Source of the DNA: Heterohyrax brucei
Taxonomy: Eukaryota > Chordata > Mammalia > Hyracoidea > Procaviidae
DNA length: 64,000 nucleotides
Assembly: GCA_028571685.1 (NCBI GenBank)
Contig: CM053140.1
Location: forward strand, 26,765,501 to 26,829,500
Reading direction: 5' to 3'
Below are positions 1 through 10,261 of this stretch, piece after piece. How positions within the stretch are numbered: position 1 is the first letter of the stretch; every line of letters starts with the position of its first letter. The position numbers and the translations under genes were made by a program. The notes under the pieces were generated by a model. That model did not search any database. It saw only the letters and a program-made list of their open reading frames with translations, and was not told the DNA's origin.

Positions 1-152
1 TTGAACCTACCCAGTGGTGCTGTGGAACAAGGGCCTGGTGATCTGCTTCCATAAACTCAGCTAAAAAACCCCTGTGGAGTTCAGTTCTGCTCTGTAACAC
101 ATGGGGATAACAAGAGTTGGGGCTGACTGCACGACAGCTCACAGCAACAACC
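1..152 (+). mobile_element. AfroSINE-like SINE, 5' cut by the window
   Basis: Reads 'ttgaacctacccagtgg', 'tctgcttccataaac', 'gttctgctctgtaacac' and ends 'gctcacagcaacaac', in the BABAM1 intron. Confidence 0.75.
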
Positions 153-440
153 AAATGTTTGAGGCACCAAACCGCTGAACCCACAGAGTTGCTGGGGAGA
201 TAAAATTATTAGCACAAACACCAAGAACAGCTTGTCTTCAGTACCAGGCACTGCCAGAAGCACTTTGCAAATTCTAATTTAGGGTGTGCGAAATGTATCC
301 ACATAGGGAACACTTCATGCAGGGCCAGGTACATAGTAAGTGTTCAGTAAATGGCAGCACATGACCCGGAAGACACAGTTTACTCCCGTAGCCCCTTTAA
401 TCTGGGCATAGTGGATTTTCTGCCAAGTTGAACATTAATA

Positions 441-618
441 AAAGCCATTTGCCCTTGAGTTGACTCTGACTCACGGTGACACACTGTGCTCTGTAGAGTT
501 TTAATGGCTAGTTTTTGTGAAGCAGATCACCAGGGCTTTCTTCTGAAGTGTCTCTGGGTGTCCTTGAGTCTCCAAGCTTTTGATTAGCACCTAAGCACAT
601 TGATTGTTTTGCATCAGC
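441..618 (-). mobile_element. AfroSINE-like SINE
   Basis: Reverse copy: 'gttgactctgactcacgg', 'aagcagatcaccaggg', and a decayed head near 590. It lies in the BABAM1 intron. Confidence 0.75.
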
Positions 619-1000
619 CAGAGACTCTGAACATTAAAGTAAAAACTTTAAGTAGACTATGATCCCTGGTCCCTGCAAGTTGAACAACTAATCAGTTAGA
701 AGTGAAGAGGGAAGGGTTGGGGCTGCAGGCTCATGCTTTGTGAGGACTAAATACCCTACCCTGAAGGAAAGGAAGTTTTGAGTCTCCAAGAGTTCTCAGG
801 GCATCCAGGGCTTGTCTCCTGTTTCCTGATCCATGCTGAGTAGAAGCTGAGGCTCAGGTGGTCAAGCCACTTAGCCAGGGTCACACAGCACATCTGGCAG
901 AACTGTGGAAATGGGTACTCCCAGTGTCAAGGTCAGGGGACCTACCCACTGTTGCCCAGCAAGTCTTTGCTGCCTGCCTTCTCCTTAGCACCCCTGCCAG

Positions 1001-3727
1001 ATCTTGAAGGCCTCTTCAGCCTCATGTAAGTCCCTGAGGAAAAATTGTTTCACCTCTAGAAGGAAAGATCTCTTGTGGGCCAAAGCCCCAAACAGCACAG
1101 ATGTAATCAACAGAGCCCCAAAGCCTCTTTCCTTCTAGCCTGTCCCGCAGAGCAATCATTTACTTCTCTGTCTAGAAGCATTTTTCTCAAAAGAAGCCTC
1201 ACCTTGAGTCTCAGGGTTAGTTCTATGACTGCCGCGTGCTCCTCCACTGATTTTTTTTTGTTAACTCAGGGGTTGACTAACTGTTTCCATACAAGGCCAG
1301 ACAGTAAATAATTCAGGTTCTACAGGTCTTTGGGTCTTTGTTGCAGCTCCTTGACTCTGTGGTTGTATTGAGAAAGCAGCCATAGACAATAATAGATGGG
1401 TGTGGGTGTATGTCAGTGAAACTTCACTCACAACACAGACATTTGAATTGCATAGACTTTTCACCTATTGTAAAATACTCTTTTTTTTTAACCCTTTAAA
1501 AATGTAAAAACCACTTTTTGTTTGCCAACTCATTTTAACTAACTCTCTTGTTTTACCTTTTTTTTTTTTATAATTATTAACCCGGTATAATCATCAGAGC
1601 ATTTTGCACGTAAGTCCCTGGGGTGAATTCCCAGTGTAGGACATGCTGGATCAAAGAGCTACAGGCTTCTCATTTTGCCAAGAAATATGTAACCTTGGGC
1701 TTTAATACGTGAGGTGGTCTGTCTCCCCACAGACTCCCTAGCAGTGGGGTTGATCTCACTGGCAAGTTCTACCTGTCTGATAGGCGGGGAAAGACCACAC
1801 ATTGCTTTGCTGTGCTTTTCCTTGAGCCTCTTTGTTCATTAAAAAAATAATAATATGTTACACAACATTCACCAAGTCAGCATTTTTTGTTGTTCACTTT
1901 TAAGACATTGAAGATTCCCCTAGAGATTTGCCTGCTTTTGACCTTTGCCTATTCTTCTGTGGGGATGTTGTCTTTTCTTGTGTTGATGATAAATTTTGCT
2001 TTTTACATATTAAGGACCCTCCACTTGCCTAGCGTTCTTCGCCTAACCATTACCCTATCCTGGAGGCCAAGGTCTACCTGGGACACTTATTTAGTATAAA
2101 AGACCTGGTCCCTGCATTAGGGACTCTTGGCCTGGTAGGGGTGGCACATGTCACTAGGCAGTTATATATCAGCTGTGATGGGGGATGTTTAGGGCTCTGA
2201 GGGTAGACAGAAGAAACTCCAGTCCCAGGGGTCTCTGAAGGTTCACAGGAGGAGCAGATGAGGCAGCAGAGGTACTCCTGACAGAAGGAACTGTGGGGTG
2301 GGGAGGCTCAGAGGCAGCAGTGACCCTGAGCCTTGCACATCTGATGAGGAGCCAGGCAGACATCTAGAACATGCTCTGACCTGACCATGCCCCCTGGCTC
2401 TCCAGCCAGCAGAAGACAGAACTGCCAGTGACAGAGAACGTGCAGACAATCCCACCGCCTTATGTGGTCCGTACCATCCTCGTCTACAGTCGTCCACCCT
2501 GCCAGCCCCAGTTTTCCCTGACGGAGCCCATGAAGGTAGGTGAGACCAAAGAGAGGTAGGGACACCTGCAACCTGAAGGATGGTGGTTAGACACTAGGAG
2601 GGACTTCCCAACAGCAGTGGACGGGGCACCTGGGAGTGGGCTTCAGGATCTGAGGGAGAATTCAGAATCATGGCCATGAGAGTAAGGGATAACTTGAGCT
2701 CCCAAGCCTGGTGTTCTTCCCTTCAGAAAATGTTCCAGTGCCCCTATTTCTTCTTCGACATTGTTTACATCCACAATGGTGCAGACGAGAAGGAGGAGGA
2801 GATGAGCTGGAAGGTAAGAGGCCACAGCAAATGTGGGTGGTGGGTATGGGTGACTGCCCAGCACCTGGGGTGGACCCTCCACAGGGATCTTACCTTCACT
2901 GGCCAGCCCCGGAGCCCTGGCCCAGCTAGACTGTGGTCATTCGACAACTATTGTTTATGTGTATGCTGTCAGCCCATGGTGACCAAAAAAGGTGGGGCTG
3001 CATGGTAGGGAGGCCGGGGTCATTGGAACCCTGGCCCAGGGAGCATCTCTGTGTCCCGTACACCTCCTCCCCATTGTCACCTGCTTCTTGCTTCTCCTGC
3101 TTGTGCATTCACCGGGCCTTCCCATCTCAGACTCCAGTAGCTGTGTGTGATCTCTAGTGGACCCCTTATTTCTCTCAGCCTCAATTTTCCCAGCTACAAT
3201 ATAGAGACCAGCTTCTACTCACCCCTTAATACTCAACTCAAAAGGGCCTCCTCTGGGTAGTCTCCCCGTTCCTCACGGAAGAGCAGCATGAGGGCTGGGA
3301 TATCTGTGTCTGCCTCTGCCTAGAGGGGCAGGACTGTACAGGTAGCAGAGAATGGTTGCTGAATGCTGAAAGTATTTTGCTTGGGAAAAGCTCCTCTTCA
3401 CCCTTCAGAACCCACCTGAAATGCCCCCTCCTCTGGGAAGCCCTCTAGGTACAGGGAGGGGCTATTTAGGGTAGCCCCTGTCGGACCAGCACCCCCTCAC
3501 ACCCCTCCTCCCGGCCTCCCCAGGACATGTTTGCTTTCATGGGCAGCCTGGACACCAAGGGCACAAGCTACAAGTATGAGGTGGCGCTGGCCGGGCCAGC
3601 CCTGGAGCTGCACAACTGCATGGCCAAGCTGTTGGCTCACCCACTGCAACGGCCCTGTCAGAGCCACGCTTCCTACAGCCTTCTGGAGGAAGAGGACGAG
3701 GCTGCTGAGGTTGAGGCCACTGTCTGA
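1001..3727 (+). CDS. BABAM1: BABAM1 (MERIT40/NBA1), 3' exons only
   Basis: Last four coding exons: 1001-1025, 2406-2535, 2727-2813 and 3524-3727, stop TGA at 3725-3727. They give about 148 C-terminal residues, roughly 182-329 of the 329-residue human protein; earlier exons lie left of the window. The reading matches human MERIT40 nearly residue for residue (for example PPPYVVRTILVYSRPPCQPQ, then MFAFMGSLDTKGTSYKYEVA, ending EVEATV). MERIT40 is a vWA-like scaffold of the BRCA1-A complex (nuclear, K63-ubiquitin, DNA repair) and of cytoplasmic BRISC. Junction phases agree: exon 1001-1025 begins and ends with split codons (A|AT and AT|C). That exon is only 25 nt long. The frame is open throughout, with no sign of damage. 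The identification is from family knowledge; the exon borders are read from the sequence. Confidence 0.96.
1262..1470 (+). mobile_element. hAT-type DNA transposon relic
   Basis: Resembles a widespread mammalian hAT/Charlie relic ('ggccagacagtaaataa', 'gcagccatagacaat'). The same family recurs in reverse at 22868-22985. The exact family name is uncertain. Confidence 0.5.
1500..2090. other. AT-rich BABAM1 intron, old LINE-like sequence
   Basis: Low-GC stretch with poly-T runs and phrases like decayed L1 tails. No gene seen. The assignment is weak. Confidence 0.3.
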
Positions 3728-3924
3728 GCCAGTCCTGAGCACTTCAGCTTTCCTGTACAATGACAGCCTTGGTCTGGAGTGGCCGTTCTTAACCTGGCCT
3801 CTGGAAACCAGGAGGCGTTCCAGAGGTTGTGGGCGTTTGCCCTCCATGTCCCCAGCAGATCTCCCCTGCCCCTAGTTGATGTCAGTTGTAGCTTTTGATT
3901 TGCCCCATGGGATTCTGTCATCAG

Positions 3925-3930
3925 AATAAA
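3925..3930 (+). terminator. BABAM1 polyadenylation signal
   Basis: Canonical AATAAA, 198 bases after the BABAM1 stop codon. The transcript would end near 3945-3960. Confidence 0.8.
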
Positions 3931-3959
3931 AACGTGAGAATCCCTCACCCCAATCCATT

Positions 3960-4270
3960 TGTATTAATTGAGATCTTCTTGCTTGGTTACAAATGACAGG
4001 AAAAAACCCTTCCGTTGAGCCAAAAGGGTGATGGGTTGGTTCTTGTGACTGGGAACTCCAAGTTTGGTGGCTTCAGGCCAGACTCTGCTCAAGTGCTTGG
4101 ACAACCCTGTATGGTTGATACCCAACTGCCCTGCATTCTCCCAGCCCTGGAGAGGGATAAGATGGCCCTTATTGCTCCAAACCAGGTGAAGTGAGGTCTC
4201 TCCTACCTCCACGTGTGATGGGCCTTCCTGGGTCCTGTGAGCTCCCTAGGGCAGTTCATGGGCCACAGCC
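3960..4270. repeat. Interspersed repeat relic, family not assigned
   Basis: Downstream of BABAM1. Phrases such as 'ggttacaaatgacagg' and 'gactgggaactccaag' resemble old interspersed repeats. No coding signal. Confidence 0.3.
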
Positions 4271-4735
4271 CTGGGGGTGGTCTGATTGGTTGGGCCCAGA
4301 TCATGCCTCTCCTCTGGATTTGGAAAATTGACAGGTCTGTCAGAGAAGTGTGGGTGTTCTCCAGAGGAAGGGAGGAGAAGACACACTAAAAATCCACCAT
4401 TCCACCACTTTTTTGGAAATGTACAATTGTCAAAGAAGTTTATCAGCCAGATTTTCTTAGCTCCATATGAAGAGCAAATCGTTTATGAAGCAAGTGCTCT
4501 TCCTCCTTGTGAGCTCTTAATGAACGACTACCGTGAACCATGCCTGTGCATTCAGGCTTCCTTCCAGCCTCAGAGGGATTCGCTGTAAGAGGAGACAGGG
4601 CACAGAGGTCTAGCGTCAGGGCTCCAAAGTAGAGGTCTCCCATTCAGGCCTCTGACCTTCCCCAGGGTTGGAAACTGCTGCACAGAACTTCTGGAGTTGG
4701 AAGCTGGGCAGGGAGGCCTCCTGTAGCTGCGTACT

Positions 4736-4937
4736 AATGGAGAGTGCTGCAAATGGTTAAGCAGGTGACTGCTAACCAAAAGATTGGTGCTTCGAAACCA
4801 CCTAGAGGCACCTCAGAAGTAAGGACTGGCGATCTGTTACTGAAAGGACAAAACCTTGAAAAGCCAATGGAGCAGATCTATGTACACAAGGGATTGTCGT
4901 GAGTCAAAGTCGACCCCATGGCGAGCAAAACAACACA
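4736..4937 (+). mobile_element. AfroSINE-like SINE
   Basis: 'gctaaccaaaagattgg', 'ctgaaaggacaaaaccttg', 'gagtcaaagtcgacc', then 'aaaacaacacac'. It is intergenic between BABAM1 and ANKLE1. Confidence 0.85.
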
Positions 4938-5129
4938 CTGATGGAAGCCTTCTGAGACGTCAGTACTGTGGGCAATCGGGATCCCAGATCACAGCTCCAC
5001 CCCTCCCATAGGCGAGTCTCCCCAGTTTTGAGCTGAGATACCGACACACCCAGCCCTTATCAGTGGCTCCAGGCTTCTGCCGGAGCGCCACCTGGGATAG
5101 TGGGTCCAGGCGGCACCGACGTGAACCCG

Positions 5130-5290
5130 GAGCCAGATGTGGAAGCGGGTGCGCTGTGGTGCCGCATGGCCTAGCGTAGGACCCCAAGTGGGGATCCTCG
5201 GGGAGCGGAACAGCGTGGCGCATGCGCACGGGCATCGCGCGGGAAGCCCGCGGCCCGAGGCGCGCGGGTCCTGCCGAACCATGGGTACCG
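5130..5290 (+). promoter_or_regulatory. ANKLE1 CpG-rich promoter / 5' UTR
   Basis: CpG-dense stretch directly upstream of the ANKLE1 start, continuing into exons 1-2. No TATA box seen. The transcription start is not determined. Confidence 0.55.
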
Positions 5291-8200
5291 CCGCCCGGCT
5301 GGCGCAGCTGCTGCGGGACGCGCTGCGGGCAGAGGAGCCGCGGTGAGCATGGGGCCCGGGCAGGTCTGGCGTGGGCCAGGGCCGGGGTCAGTCTGACTCT
5401 GCTTTCCCCTATCGACAGGGAAGTGGAGGAGCTGCTGTGGCGCGGCGCCGACCCCAACCTGGTCCTCCCGGATGGCGCAGCGGCCATACATCTGGCAGCT
5501 GGGGCGCGGCACCCGCGCGGCCTCCACTGCCTCGGGGCGCTGCTGCGGCGTGGCGGGGACCCGAACGCCCGGTGAGGCGGCTAGTTACGGGGTAGGCTGT
5601 CAGAGGTGGGAGGTGAGGCCTGGAGGCCCGGGGAGGGGCCGCACAGTACAGGGGTGGAGCTTTGGGCCCAAAGGCGGAGACCAGGGTCCGAAGGGAGCAA
5701 TTGGAGTACCAGAAAGAAGGTTGGGTATTCGGTTGTGCAGGGGCCAGGGGTGGGGATGAAGGGCTCGGATCTGAGGGCGGAGTTTCCAGGGTCAGTGGGC
5801 AGAGGCTTGCGTCCTCACTTCAGGCTGAAGGGCAGCAATGGGAAACCAGGGTCCATGCTGATGCTTCTCCTGCCCCCACACAGCTCGTCTGAGGCGCAGA
5901 CCCCGCTGCATGTGGCTGCCGCCTGGGGCTGTCTCCGCGGCCTGGAGCTGCTGCTGAGCCAGGGAGCTGACCCTGCGCTGCGAGACGAGGTGGGGAGCCT
6001 GCGCCGCGGTGGTTGGAGCGCGCGGGCGGGAGAGCGGGAGGGCAGAGAGAGGGCCTAGGGCGCCCCCTGCTGACTGCATCGCAGCAGGACGGTCTCCGCG
6101 CACTGGATCTGGCCGAACAGCAGGGACATCGGGACTGCGCGCGCGTCCTGGGGAAGCTGGATATGCATACCCGGACCCCGGCACAGACCCAGGAGCCAGA
6201 TCCCAAGCCTGGTGGTGAGTGGGCCCTGCAGGACCTCGGGGCTTCTTCCACTAACTTTGAGTATCTCGGACACTTTCTGTCTCTAAGCTGTTTGTTTCCA
6301 GCTGCTTTGGCATCCATTGTCTCTGGCTCTCTGACTATTCCCAGCTATCTCAGAATGTGTCCAGCTGTCTCATGCTATTTCTGAGTGATTCTGACTCTTC
6401 TCTACTGTCTCTTGAGGTTTCCAACTGTCTAGGAATTCTTCCAGTTATTTTCTGTCTTTAGTCGTCTGGCGGTTTCCAACCATCTCCAACTGTTTTCGTG
6501 GGTATCTGGCTGTCTCCGGCTGTGTTCTGATTGTCTCCAGTTGTTCCTGCTGCCTCCTACTGTCTGTCTCCCTCTAATTTTTTACTCCCTATCTGCAACT
6601 CCAGCTGATTTCTGTCTGTCCCACCCTGCTCCTCCTCCTCTCTGATCCCATCTCTCCCTTGCTCCAGGCCCTGAAGAAGATGAACTGGGCACCAGCCTCC
6701 CTGGTCATCCTGATGAGACCTTAGACTCCACAGTGCTCCAGACCCAATTCAGCATAGGTGACAGCAGGGACAAGGGCCTGGAGGCTGCTTCTGAACAGCT
6801 GAACCTCCCTGAGCCCCAGGAGGCTGCTGACAAGGATGGGAGTTTGAAGGCTTCCCTGGGACTTTGGGACAGCAGCTCCGAAGCCTCCTTTGCCACTGCA
6901 GTGGAGGCCTCAGGAGCTGAGGATTCAGCCCCTGACAGCACCCCCTGGGCTAAGTCATTACCCCACACCATGGAGGCACTTCCACCTGATGTTCGTGCCC
7001 CGCAGAGGGTGCCAAAATCCCCGGGTACCCCACTGCTAGCACATGCAGCTGTGATGGAGAACAGAGAACTCAGTGATCGCCTGCAAGCTTTGACTCTGTC
7101 CTCAACGGATGCTGATGACTCTGCTTCTTCCTCCTCTACTTCCACCACTTCTTGTCCAGCCTGGAATCCCCCACAGCAACCACCACTGGGACTCCCTGAC
7201 CTTTACTTCCTTACTGATGACCAGACATCCCTTGACAGTGATGTGGCCGCCCTCTGGCTGACAGAAGATGAAGAGCAGTCCACAGAGGGCAGGGACCCTG
7301 TCCCCACTTTGCACACAGTGGTCCCCGCCATGTCTGACCTACAGCTGCTGCAGGAACTCCGAGTGCATGGACAGAGTTCTGGCCCCATCAAACCCTTCAC
7401 CCGGCGACCCTACCTCCAGCGACTGGAAAAAGCCAAGGCTGGGCCTGGTTAGTCCCTTCTGAGCCCATGGCATCTCCATCCCCACTTTCTGCCTCTCTGA
7501 GAACTGCCCCTTCTTTGCTCTCCCTTGACTGTTTCCCTTCCCAGGCCCAAACTTTGCAGGACACAGCCCAGAGCTGGCCAAAGCCCTGCGCACGGGGCAG
7601 ATTCCAGATGCCCAGGTAGAAGAGGATGCACTGGCCCGGCAGTTTGAACGGCCTGACCCTGCCAGGAAGTGGCGGGAGGGGGTTGTGAAGTCTAGCTTCA
7701 CATATCTGCTGCTGGACCCTCGGTAAGGCTCAAGAGTGGGAGCTGGGTCTTCCTGGGATTGGCTCTTCCTTGCTGTGTGACCTTACGGAAGCGTCTGGCC
7801 CTCTCCAGTCACCCACTTCCTCATCTATAAAGGTGGGTGGATCCAATTCAAGATGCCAAGTAGTCCCGGGAAACAGCTATTCTTCTCTAATCCTATGAGG
7901 TGGAGTCACTAGACATGGGTTGGAGCTGCCCTGTGACCTCAGGGACTTCTCTGGGGCCCTGCTTGTCAGTTTTCCCTCTCTGAACTGCTTACTTTGTCCA
8001 GAGAGACTCAGGACCTGCCAAGCCGAGCCTTCTCGCTGACTCCAGCTGAATGCCTCCAGACATTCGTCCGTGCCATCTTCTATGTGGGCAAGGGGACACG
8101 GGCCCGGCCAGACGCTCATCTCTGGGAAGCCCTTGGCCACTGTGGACGGCCAGGAAAGCAGGTATTGGGATGAAGGTCAGAGCTCTGGCAGGGGCAGCTG

Positions 8201-8786
8201 TGTGTGAGTAGACAGAGGAAGGAATTAGGAGGCTCACCTGTGACGCTGCCCCTCTCTGGGCCCCAGGGCTGTGCCAAGGTGCGCCGGATCCTGGACATCT
8301 GGGCCAGTGGCCGGGGTGTTGTCTCCCTGCATTGCTTCCAGCACGTGGTTGCCGTGGAGGCCTACACACGGGAGGCATGTCTCGTGGATGCTCTAGGTGG
8401 GTGTCTGGTGTGTGTCGCATGGGGCCCCTTGGCCTGCCACTTCCTTCCATCTGTCTCTTAGGGCAGGTCATTTGTTCAGTGAGCAGTCACTGAGCACCAA
8501 CTTTCTACCTGCTTGTGCACATAATTTCTCTGTTTATCCCCACTGGGGAACAGTACACAGCGGGTTCATCGTCATGTACTGGTACCTAGTCACCCTACCC
8601 CTTACATCCCTAGGGATCCAGATGCTGACCAACCAGAAACAAGGGCATTACTACGGAGTGGTGGCAGGCTGGCCCCCAACCCGGCGTCGCCGCCTGGGGG
8701 TGCATCTGCTACACCGTGCCCTCCTTGTCTTCCTGGCTGAGGGAGAGCGGGAACTGCGGCCACAGGACCTCCAGGCGCGTGGCTGA
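5281..8786 (+). CDS. ANKLE1: ANKLE1, ankyrin/LEM-domain GIY-YIG endonuclease
   Basis: Nine coding exons: 5281-5342, 5419-5571, 5884-5989, 6088-6214, 6668-7447, 7545-7722, 8002-8161, 8267-8396, 8614-8786 (stop TGA). They total 1869 nt, 622 aa (human about 615). Residues ~22-105 hold ankyrin repeats (GADPNLVLPDGAAAIHLAAG, then TPLHVAAAWG). A LEM domain lies at ~370-407 (MSDLQLLQELRVHG to YLQRLEK). The C-terminal GIY-YIG nuclease starts at TYLLLD (~462) with FYVGKGTRARP at ~495-505. The middle, residues ~150-365 in the large fifth exon, is Ser/Pro/acidic and looks disordered. In human cells the protein cleaves DNA and is implicated in processing chromatin bridges at the midbody; it is mainly haematopoietic. 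The start ATG sits in a good context (accATGG). All junctions are GT-AG and in phase. The gene appears intact. Confidence 0.97.
6255..6595 (+). repeat. Degenerate minisatellite in ANKLE1 intron 4
   Basis: Pyrimidine-rich tandem array of diverged short units (about 12-25 bases) around cores such as CCAGCTGTCTC, CCAACTGTCT, CGGCTGTGTT and CCAGTTGTTC. It fills most of the intron. Confidence 0.7.
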
Positions 8787-9312
8787 GCACTGGGGAAGCA
8801 GCCATCCTGCCTGCACAGAGAGCAGTGTTTACACATCCTGGCTGCCACAGGCGGATAGTGGCCCCCATCTCTGCGTCCAGAAGGCAAGGCCAGCAGGATG
8901 GGCTTCCCCAACAGGCTGAAGGAGAACTCCATCAGAGGTGGAACTGCCGGGAAAGGAGTGAGCTCCCCATCATGAGACGCAGAACTGAAGGTGCTTCAGA
9001 ACATTCTGGTGCTTTTGCAGTTTAGTCCTTGCTATGTGGACAGAGTCCACTTTTATCTGCCAGTCACAGAAAAGAGCCGCTAGGCCCCTGGTGGAGCAGG
9101 CCAGGGGCTCCTTAGATAGACGCATACTCAGGGACTCCATTTCCAGGCCAGTTATTTGTCTGGCCCTGTTTCCTCACTTGTACTACAGGGGCAGTAAGAG
9201 GCTTTCCCTTGGGATTAACTAGGTCGTGCCTGTAAAGCTGTGGATCAGAGCCCAGTACTGGACAGAGGTGGCCCTGAAGCCCAGGTGAATGTCCAGGAGG
9301 ATTTTCTTCTGT

Positions 9313-9480
9313 TGTACATGGGGTCATCTGAAGTCACGGCCAACTCAGTGGCAGCTAACAACTATCCAGTACCCGGTCCACTGGTCCTTACAACTTCCCC
9401 TTGGATCTCAACTGGAATTCCTCTTCAGGGACAGGAGCTAACTCCTTGATTGGCTGTCTCTTTCTGTGGGAAGTCTAGTG
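9313..9480 (+). repeat. Composite segment, copy 1 (SINE tail plus unknown)
   Basis: A SINE-like 3' end ('ggccaactcagtggcagctaac', about 9343) runs straight into a second sequence (tatccagtacccggtcc ... ttgattggctgtctc). The same join occurs at 19613-19805. Confidence 0.6.
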
Positions 9481-9770
9481 CATGGTGAGAGTCCCAGCCC
9501 CAGCCATACTCTTCACCTGACCACACTGCTACCTTCGGCAGCTGGAAGATTGCTGCGCAGCCTGAGCCTGATCTCTTCTGTTTATAGTAGGGGTAATAAC
9601 AGCAACTCCCTGGCTGTGTTACCAGACTAGTCAGATATACCAAGCTTCTGTAAACACCAGGCCACTGTCCTTGTGAGGTATTGCTGCTGTGATGTTGACC
9701 GCTATGTTTGTCGGGGACAGTTGGAATTTTCTAGAAGTTGCTTCTTCACAGTGGGTTTACAGACTTGGAA

Positions 9771-9972
9771 GAGCCCAGCTGGTACAGTTGACAGTCAGCT
9801 GCTAACCGAAGGGTGGTGGTTTGAACCTACCTAGCAGCATCACAGCAGAAAGGCCTGACAACCAGCTTCCATAAATATTACAGTCAACAAAATCCAGTCG
9901 CTCTCAGTTGTACTTTGTCACACATGGGTTGCCACTAGTTGGAACTGACTTGATGGCAGCAGGGTTTTTTTA
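9771..9972 (+). mobile_element. AfroSINE-like SINE
   Basis: Near full length: 'cagctgctaaccgaagg', 'tttgaacctacctagcag', 'ttggaactgacttgatggc', ending in a T-rich tail. Confidence 0.85.
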
Positions 9973-10237
9973 GGGATTTAAGGAGACGTGCAGTCTCATT
10001 GCGTTGACGACCTGCTCATTATGGCTCAGCAAACCAGGGCCTACAGGAAGCACACTCTGTAACCTGGGTCGAGGTTCCTCTTGCCTCATCTTCATCCATT
10101 ACTGAGCTCCAGGAGGGACAGTTGGTATTGGAATGAAGGACACAGCCTCTGGAGTGGACCTATTACCACTTGTACAGAGTTTAACAGGCCTTTGAGCTTC
10201 CGTTTTCCTTGTGTGTAAAACAGGCAGGTTTCCCAGA

Positions 10238-10248
10238 CATCAAGTTTT
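10238..10248. repeat. L1 target-site duplication, left copy
   Basis: CATCAAGTTTT, identical to 17395-17405 and bordering the L1 3' end. Confidence 0.85.
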
Positions 10249-10261
10249 GTGTGTGTGTGTG
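10249..10261. repeat. GT microsatellite at the L1 tail
   Basis: Short (GT)n at the element's 3' junction, probably grown from the A-tail. Confidence 0.7.
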
